DNA of 64,000 nt, taken from assembly GCA_973895155.1 (NCBI GenBank), contig OZ316892.1, forward strand, positions 17,422,001 through 17,486,000, given 5' to 3'. A program made the position numbers and the translations under genes. Positions 57,172-64,000 of the stretch are shown here, piece after piece. Below the pieces are notes generated by a model that was not told the origin of the DNA, ran no database searches, and worked only from the letters and a program-made list of their open reading frames with translations. How positions within the stretch are numbered: position 1 is the stretch's first letter; each line of letters starts with the position of its first letter. The DNA comes from Marsupella aquatica. Lineage: Eukaryota > Marchantiophyta.

Positions 57172-60100
57172 TCAGTTATACCTGACGGGACTAGAAGAGA
57201 AAAAGCACCAAAATTTAGCATTTATCAAAAGAAGGAGAATTAGAGTTTTACCTGAAGCAGTATATCCCCAGTGCAGTGGTAATTTCATGAATCACCCCCG
57301 TCGCGAAGTGTAAATATAAAGAAGCTGCATTTAACAGGTATATATCTTCAGAGGGTTAGTGACCTTCCCCAGAGAAATCAAACCCACTTTAGGAAAAAGC
57401 ATTTAAAAGCCCATTTAATGCAAGGAGAACAATGCGTTACTGTATCAGTTGAAGTTGGCAAAATGAAGTCATTTGCTGAACTTACTAGTTCCCCGGGGAA
57501 GAGGCTACCGAGACTTACATGAAAATGCAACGTACAGAAGAAGGAGCACCAATTCATTCACTAAAGGTTCTCTGCCAAATTTCAAAAAACCGAGTCAGAT
57601 GTAGCAGAAATCATGCACCAACTAAAGTGGGAATTTGACATACTGGTACAAACACGTCTAAAATGCAATACAAACACGACTAGGAAGGTCAGCTATCTTA
57701 CCCCCCTAGCAATCTTGCTGACAAAGCATTTGCAATGCCCAGTGGAAGGAAAAGTAAGGCCTGTACCAAGTCCATTGAAGAGTACACATGGTAAGCAGAG
57801 GGTTATAAAGAGAAGGAACACACTTCCAGAAAACAGGTCGGGATCCTTGCAACAGCAGGTAACTGCTACAGAACAAGTCAAGAGATAATGTGTGCAAGAG
57901 CTGAAAATGCAACTACAATCAAAGCACAAAACAGATTCCCGTTGCAGTTCATCAATTAATCACGTTCCTATGCGTACCGTGCACATGCCAGTCTTCAGAC
58001 CTTTCGGTTCTTCACACAAGTGGGCCAGAATCAGTCTTCCCTGAAAAGACAACCGACGAATAATGTCAAAAACATCTGTCCTAACCTTACTATCAAGGTC
58101 CTACAACTCATGTGCAGATTTGTAACTCTGGTACGATTACTTCACCAGAGCAGTCAAAACTCAAGTAACACTAGTCGCAGCATAAACACTAATGGATGAC
58201 AAGCCTACGAGTTGCCAAAAGAATCGCTTGCAAAGAACGTTAATATACAATGGAGTTTCAGAACAGTATGAAAATGTTTCGCACCACAAGGTACCCAAAG
58301 GCAAACCCAGTGCCTATAAGCAGCAGATGGGGCTGTGTCGCAAGAATGTCGGATGGTGACAGCCAGCCCCTGAAGCAGAACATACTAGTAAGAGAGAGAA
58401 AAAAATAATTGATACTCTTCACACCAGACTCGAGCACGATGCAGAAGTCAAAAGTTTATAGTTATGTATTGTTATTGAACTGATATGTAGATCAAGCAAC
58501 TAGCCAAATCACTTTCTCGATATTCAAGGTCCGTGGAATTTCTTTCCAAATACAATCCAGGGTTGAGAAAGGGAAACTCTGATTACCAAATTGTCACACC
58601 TCCGAGTAGAGCAATAAAAGGCAGGATCTGCACAAATAGTCAAAAACAGCAGTTAGGATAATCTCCTGTGCCCCTACAGAGAATCTAAGCCCATGCTAAC
58701 AGTTTTGGACAAGTGAGTTTGATACTAACCATAGCCAACGCCATGATCATACTATCCCCTCTTGCTTTGACAACTTTGGAAACATTGTAGACGCTGCACC
58801 AGTAACCCACAAACAATCTGAGAAGATGAGCAATAAAAATAATCCATAAAAGAAAAGGCCAACAAGGTCTCATTGAATGGCCTAGAGTCCCATATGCGGA
58901 TTCAATTCCCTTCTACACTAAAGAAATGAAGAGGGAATACGTACTTGTAGCCAAATGTTGGAGTGACAGCAAGCAAAAGCATACCCCAAATGATAAATAT
59001 ATTGGCGGGCATATCTGCCAAAACGTAGAGTACACATATCTTCAGAAAACGGCTCATGAGCGCTTGCAAACACCTTCAACTTCTTTTGAAGAGAATTTGC
59101 AAAACTACCTGTCTGACACAAATAGAGGCACATGCACATGATGGGAACAACATTCAACTATAAAAATATACGTTATCTTTTGCCAGAAATTTACGCAGAG
59201 CTTCTTAGCAACTCATCAATCATAAAAAAGGGAGAGGGGCGAAGCAGCTATTTGCTTCACCCCTCCCCCCTCCGGGTATCGGGTAGCCCTGGCTTGTGAG
59301 AAAGGTAGAGCATGGGCAGGGGGGTGGCGGTTGCCTGCGGGGATTATAAGCTTGGCGTTAAGAAATGTCGGTAAATGCATCCATAGGCACTACGTGTCCC
59401 TCTTTGGCTTTATTTATAGGGTCTCACCGTCCTTTCCCGTGCGGCTCAAACGTTTCTTCGAACCTCTTTTTTATGTTTTTTAATCAAATTTTCCATGTTG
59501 CACTAAGTTACTCAAGTCAATTTCTTTCGGGGTGACCGACCACAGTGCTTCGAGTAGCCATCTCATGATCGTGATTACAACTAAGCACAAAAATTTGAGA
59601 CCTGTCCTACACAAGGTCGAATCAGACCTATTTCACAAAACACAGCACGGTTTGATAACATTAAGCTTATCCGCCTAGTTCTGATATTAACAGACCCTGT
59701 TGGATGGCACCGTGAATCTCTTGTTCTCTACTAGATTGAACAACGAAAGTCCTGAATAGACGAAATCTCGTGTCTCCGCTTCGTTGAACTGGCTGCTATA
59801 CTTGCACGCTATATGCTGGATGTGACTTGTACTCAAAAGCAAGCCCACACAGTGATGCGCTAATTTGGTTAGGAAATGGAAATATCTCTTCCTTCTTGCA
59901 CCTCAGTACACAGGCCCTCTTTTGAGGTATTTCACTCGGAAATTGGTGTTGATGTTTGGTTGACTACAGGCCACTGTCCTTTAGTTTCCCTATCTCTTGG
60001 AGACGGCTCCTCTGCAAAATAGGGCCCATCGGATGTCACTCGGATCAGTTCTTACACAATTGTCACATGCTCTACACCTGTTATCTACTTATAATAATCC

Positions 60101-63100
60101 TGGTGATGTTCTTCTTTGTAACGAGTAAGATACAAAGCGATAATCTCGGTCTTCAGCATTAATGCTTCTGAGGACGGGCTACCCTTCAAGAGACGTGCTA
60201 CTGCAGTACGATTCTACGTACTGGGTGTGGGGATAAGTTCAGAAGATAACTGTTACCACTGAAAAAGGGTGTAGCATACGTCAGTGCCGCTTTTGGGGGC
60301 TGCTTGTCGTTGTGCTTGATGGCTAAGGGATGTCTTTCCTGCAGAACTACTTCCACCCTTCTGAGGACTTGCTTCCCTTCAAGAGCTGTGCTATTGCAGT
60401 GGAATTCCACATACTGGCCGTGGGGTATAAGTTCAGAAGATAACTGTTGAGCCTGAAAAAGGGTGTAGCACACATCGGTGCCGGTTTTGGAGATTACTTG
60501 TCTTTGTGCTTGGTCGAGGGATCTCTTTCATTCTGCCACCTTTGTGGCTGCTAGTCACATTTCTTGGCACATGGAACTACAATGTAACCGTAGAGTCGAT
60601 GGCAAGAAGCGTGGGTGTGTTTTCAGTTAGTAAAGCATTTTTGCAAAACTAACCTGGAACGAATGGAAGAAAGCGTAGCAGAGGCACCGCATCCCTAAAA
60701 TTTAGGGTCCACCATGCTGGACCTGCGGGAGCAACAAACATGGATATTTTCATTCCTTACGATGAAATTAAAAATGCCTAAGGCTAACAAATAGTATTAA
60801 AGCATCCCCAACCTGTCTCAAAAAATTGTTCAATCAATGACAACAAGTGCAGCAGAGAGAGTAGAGTAGGGGAGGAGAACAGATATAGACACGTACCCAC
60901 AACTGAAGTGAAAAAGTGAACAGCATAGATCAAGAGTAGGCCCTCTGTTGGGCCATTGATCTCTGGCAGAATGAGTGTGTCCGTGAAGAAACTGAATGTT
61001 TGAAAAAAATTGGCACGATGGCATTAGGAAGTACAACCTAACAAGAAGACCGCTCAGAACAAAACAAAAAGAGATACAAGGACATTTGGCTGGCCCATAG
61101 ACGAACAGGCCCTTGGTAATTACACCTTGACTAGTCACAACTGCATATATAAACGGTCGAGATGTAGTCACTAGCTACCTTTCCCAGGTAGCCCCATAAA
61201 AGGGAATCGTGGCAATCGCCCAGAACCACAGTGCATTCCTCCCACTCATAACTGCCGACCCAAAAGCCATCGTTTCAAACTGGCAATGGATGATCAAGGA
61301 AAAGAGAATCCAGTCATGAACTGACTATATGACAACAAGAACACGAACACTTGAACTTATGGATCAAGGACAAAGGGACGCCCTAAAATAGCATACATTG
61401 CTGGCAACTCTACCCTTGACTTGTCTCTAGTAGCTCTGGAATAATTATTTGAGGGATTCCAAGCAAAACTTGCAGCACTGTGTACCGGTCTTTGCAGCTT
61501 ACCGCACATGTAAGAGCATCACATCCTGTTCCACATCCAGATCGCCCAGGTTAGATTGATGAGGAGATTCAGAAGAAGGTTGAATATTAATGGAAAAGGG
61601 ACTGATTTTGTTCGAAGCCAAGCTAAGCAGATAACAATTTGGTTCTGGATATCAATCTGTAGAACAATAGAACCATACCATGATCAAATAACTCCCCAAG
61701 AGGACTGGAAGAATTTGTTCGCCTTGCTTGTTTCCCGTCAACTGCGTCAAAGGTCTTCAAATGCACAACGGACAAGCCCTTGAGGGACTAGACGTGTATG
61801 ACTAAACCAACAATCCTGATAAGCAATCGTTAATGGAAAAGTGATTGATCACGCCAAAAACTGAAAAGCTAGAAAAGTTATGTATGCCCGCACCTGATAC
61901 AAGAAGAGCAACATTCCGTGGGCAAAGGAAACCCATGTCGGGGAAACACTATCTAGAGTAGGTGAGTAAATCTGAAGGAAAGCAGTTTCCATGTCAAAAT
62001 TAGCACAAGATAACGAACGAGACATCTAGGCACTTCCAAACATATTGCATTTAGGTGCTCTATTTGTGTCATGCTTCGGTAGTAAGCAGCAAGGGACACA
62101 ACACAAGTCGAGCCAGTGAAAACACCAATGGGCTCACAAGAGCACAAACTGAAGCAAGAACGAGTCTCACTCACAGCTGTATGCACGTGCAAGGATGGAC
62201 AGCATCCTAAAGTGTTAAATTCGATCAAGAAAGTTATGTCTTTGAATGGAGAATGCTGTCAGGAAATCTACAGCCAATTGTGGAGAAAAGAACATACATA
62301 GCTCAGCAACGACGATGTAACCACCATGAGGAAGCCCATCAATGTAATCTGAGAAGGGACGGCAGAAAAGTCGTAAGTGCCACATAAATAGTCTCGCCAC
62401 TTTACATAGTGATCAACGTGTACTCAGTCTAACACTAAGGAAAACAAAAGCCGCTTGCAAACCTCCCCCTCCCCCCCCCCCCCTCCCCAAAGGGATAAGT
62501 GAGTTATTTTCTCTCCCGTGAATGAAATGTTGAAATGCATATCTTGTCCATCTGCACTATGTGCACAATGAATCGACTTTAAAATTCCAAGACTGTGCCA
62601 ACCGCTATTTACATATCTGGACTGCCCACAATTTTCTAAGGACCCGAGTGAGTTTCGTGTAGACTACACACTACCCACTGATACATTCACGCCCATACTT
62701 TGACCTACTCCTGAATAATAGTAAAGGACAGGGCACTGGATGCATGCAGACACTTTCCACAGCAAGACACTTCATGAGGGCATCGTCTCAGATGGAACAA
62801 GAATACAGAATAAGATACAAATTAGAAAAGAAGTACATACCCCATTCGGCCTGATATGGTGCAACGACCGGCCACCCCGTCACATCGGACCCCGCACAGT
62901 GTCCCACCAAGAGTAAGTAATTCGAAACATTACTCGCAAAATCCTCAGGCAGAAACACAAAAACAAAGGAACGTGTGGTGGTAACCAAAGAATATACGAA
63001 GGTGAATAGGGCAACGAGTCTTAATCAAAATGCACTGCAAACATTCATTTTAATCTCCAAGTGCGGAGTACCACACTAAATTCTCTATCACAGAATAGGA

Positions 63101-63320
63101 ATGAGGGCAGCAACCAAATCGCATTGCAGTCGAAGAGATGGAAATATCCAGAGGTCGTAACCAATTCGTTAGTCCACACTTACGGCATCCAGAGCGGAAA
63201 AAAGTTGACACACCAACGCCAGAATGGCTGCAGGATGTACTTGGCCACATAGGACCTGTCCACCCCGCTGTACTTGTATCTGTGCAATGCTTCCACTCCA
63301 TGCTTGCTGATGTACCCCAT
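57172..63320 (-). CDS. AAPT: Aminoalcoholphosphotransferase (choline/ethanolamine phosphotransferase)
   Basis: Multi-pass ER/Golgi enzyme that transfers phosphocholine or phosphoethanolamine from CDP-alcohol to diacylglycerol, making PC and PE. Exons (minus): 63184-63320, 62841-62850, 62298-62348, 61894-61971, 61679-61754, 61503-61525, 61179-61279, 60897-60991, 60654-60722, 58945-59062, 58730-58793, 58587-58627, 58285-58369, 57978-58040, 57702-57760, 57519-57571, 57252-57324, and perhaps 57172-57181. All phases agree. The product is 401 residues, or 399 if the last intron is retained; Arabidopsis AAPT1 has 389. It starts [19 protein letters not shown]. The CDP-alcohol motif is complete: D95, D98, G99, A102, R103, G112, D116, D120. 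Many hydrophobic segments follow, ending in [15 protein letters not shown] and GIYCFR. The 10-nt second exon supplies the PN of the conserved WMPPN-ITL segment. Confidence 0.95.
60183..60540. repeat. Diverged ~192-bp tandem duplication in AAPT intron 9
   Basis: CTTCAAGAG...GTGCTA, ATAAGTTCAGAAGATAACTG and GAAAAAGGGTGTAGCA recur about 192 bp apart within the 1.6-kb intron 59063-60653. No coding role. Confidence 0.85.
61503..61525 (-). other. AAPT: AAPT 23-nt exon
   Basis: Encodes the end of Gly118 and CDALTCA. It supplies the last Asp (D120) of the catalytic CDP-alcohol motif. It is flanked by ACAG and GTAAGC. Confidence 0.9.
62841..62850 (-). other. AAPT: AAPT 10-nt microexon
   Basis: GCCGAATGGG, bounded by ATATCAG upstream and GTATGTAC downstream. 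It completes a split Pro codon and adds Pro-Asn-Gly. With the CC left by exon 1 and the phase-0 start of the next exon at 62348 it restores the family segment LWMPPN-ITLMGF. I found no longer exon that keeps the frame. Confidence 0.87.
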
Positions 63321-64000
63321 CGTCCGTCCGTCCCTCTCCTCTCCACTCCACCACTCTGCTTCTCTCGGCTCTCCCTGACTTCAGAGATTCATGCTTCTAC
63401 TGGCAGCTTGTTTGCTCGGGCCTCTCGACGAGGTGAGCTACTGAGCTGCGACTTGCTCGAGCTTCTCCGCAGATTAGTGCGCGACGGAGAGCTACAGAGC
63501 AGCTATTTGCTCGAGCTGCTCTGCAAATCAGAGTAGACCTGCGAGGGGGAGCGCGAGAGAGAGGCAGAGGATCAATTTTGCATGAATGAGAGAATGAGAG
63601 AATGAGTGAATTGGGAGCGGAGCGGCGGTCGAGCCCCCGAAGAGCGAGTGACGAGGGACGAGGGGCGAGGGTCGGCGGAGAGAAGGTTAGCGTGGCCACC
63701 AGTGTTTCCTTTTGCGCCAATTTACGCACATTTTTTGGCACGTTTGTGAAAGGCGCTTGCTAGTAATACAAACAGCTTTTTTAAAAAGGTTTAGTGGCCA
63801 AAATCGACGGTTGAGATATGGCATTGCATAGATTTAACGGTCCCGATGTAACCTTGCAAGTGAAGCACAAAATGTCCGTTGCGGCTTGCTAACTCGCCAC
63901 CTGTCCAAAATGCAAAACGAAACGATGGTGGGGACTGCCACTACACTAGGCTAAGTAACTAGGGTAGGCAATGTTGGGACCACACACGAAGAAGTGATTG
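63321..64000 (-). promoter_or_regulatory. AAPT 5' leader and promoter region
   Basis: Upstream of the AAPT ATG on the minus strand. Repeated GAGCTACTGAGCTGCGACTTGCTCGAG-like units at 63430-63520 form a diverged duplication of about 55 bp. There is no second gene, and the open frames here are chance. The CCTCGTCCCTCGTCACTCGCT-type GC-rich tract near 63640 is likely leader or core promoter. Confidence 0.45.

Noticed and set aside
62788-62988. Long AAPT exon 2 starting at an AG near 62915
   Set aside because: It begins Pro-Asn-Val as hoped but then leaves the family pattern and ends in a phase that breaks the next exon; the 10-nt exon inside it fits phase and residues.
1-64000. CRISPR arrays, operons, bacterial-type promoters
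   Set aside because: The window is plant nuclear DNA with spliced genes; the tandem repeats lack spacers of uniform length and are satellites or minisatellites.

Overview
This is nuclear DNA from a land plant. Four plant housekeeping or signalling genes sit as well-spaced intron-containing islands in about 45 kb of decayed transposable elements and short satellites. The species cannot be fixed from sequence alone. The single diverged NPR1-type gene and a non-LTR retrotransposon with a restriction-like endonuclease, unlike the usual flowering-plant L1/RTE elements, make me suspect a seed-free plant (lycophyte, fern or bryophyte); this is inference.

Genes. (1) Positions 1-4897, minus: NUP107, scaffold nucleoporin of the Y-complex. 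Fifteen exons can be read in phase; the 3' half lies left of the window. (2) 37593-41002, plus: an NPR1-type salicylate co-receptor/transcription co-activator, five exons, 659 residues, with BTB, C2HC zinc site, ankyrin repeats and the C-terminal NPR region. (3) 51601-53785, plus: an acidic, disordered plant protein with a basic N-terminus and a Cys-Cys C-terminus, three exons, 531 residues. (4) 57172-63320, minus: aminoalcoholphosphotransferase (AAPT), the last step of phosphatidylcholine/phosphatidylethanolamine synthesis. It has 17-18 exons including a 10-nt microexon. All exon joins were checked by reading phase; the genes show no functional relationship to each other.

Layout. 5-18 kb: NUP107 upstream DNA, a 5'-truncated LINE copy, a pyrimidine-rich array, a 35-bp satellite whose two blocks are in opposite orientation, and between them a LINE fragment with an 18-bp target-site duplication. 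18.1-24.2 kb: a complete but disabled Ty1/copia element with 326-bp LTRs and a 5-bp target-site duplication. 25.0-26.4 kb: a short non-coding LTR element (TRIM-like). 27-36 kb: a LINE 3' end, dispersed repeats, a solo-LTR-like sequence inside satellite, a 970-bp Mutator-like element with 9-bp target-site duplication, and a SINE-like sequence. 41-51 kb: a broken LINE with restriction-like endonuclease, a 400-bp tandem duplication and another SINE-like sequence. 53.8-57.2 kb: five copies of a 61-bp tandem repeat.

No rRNA, tRNA or CRISPR features were seen.
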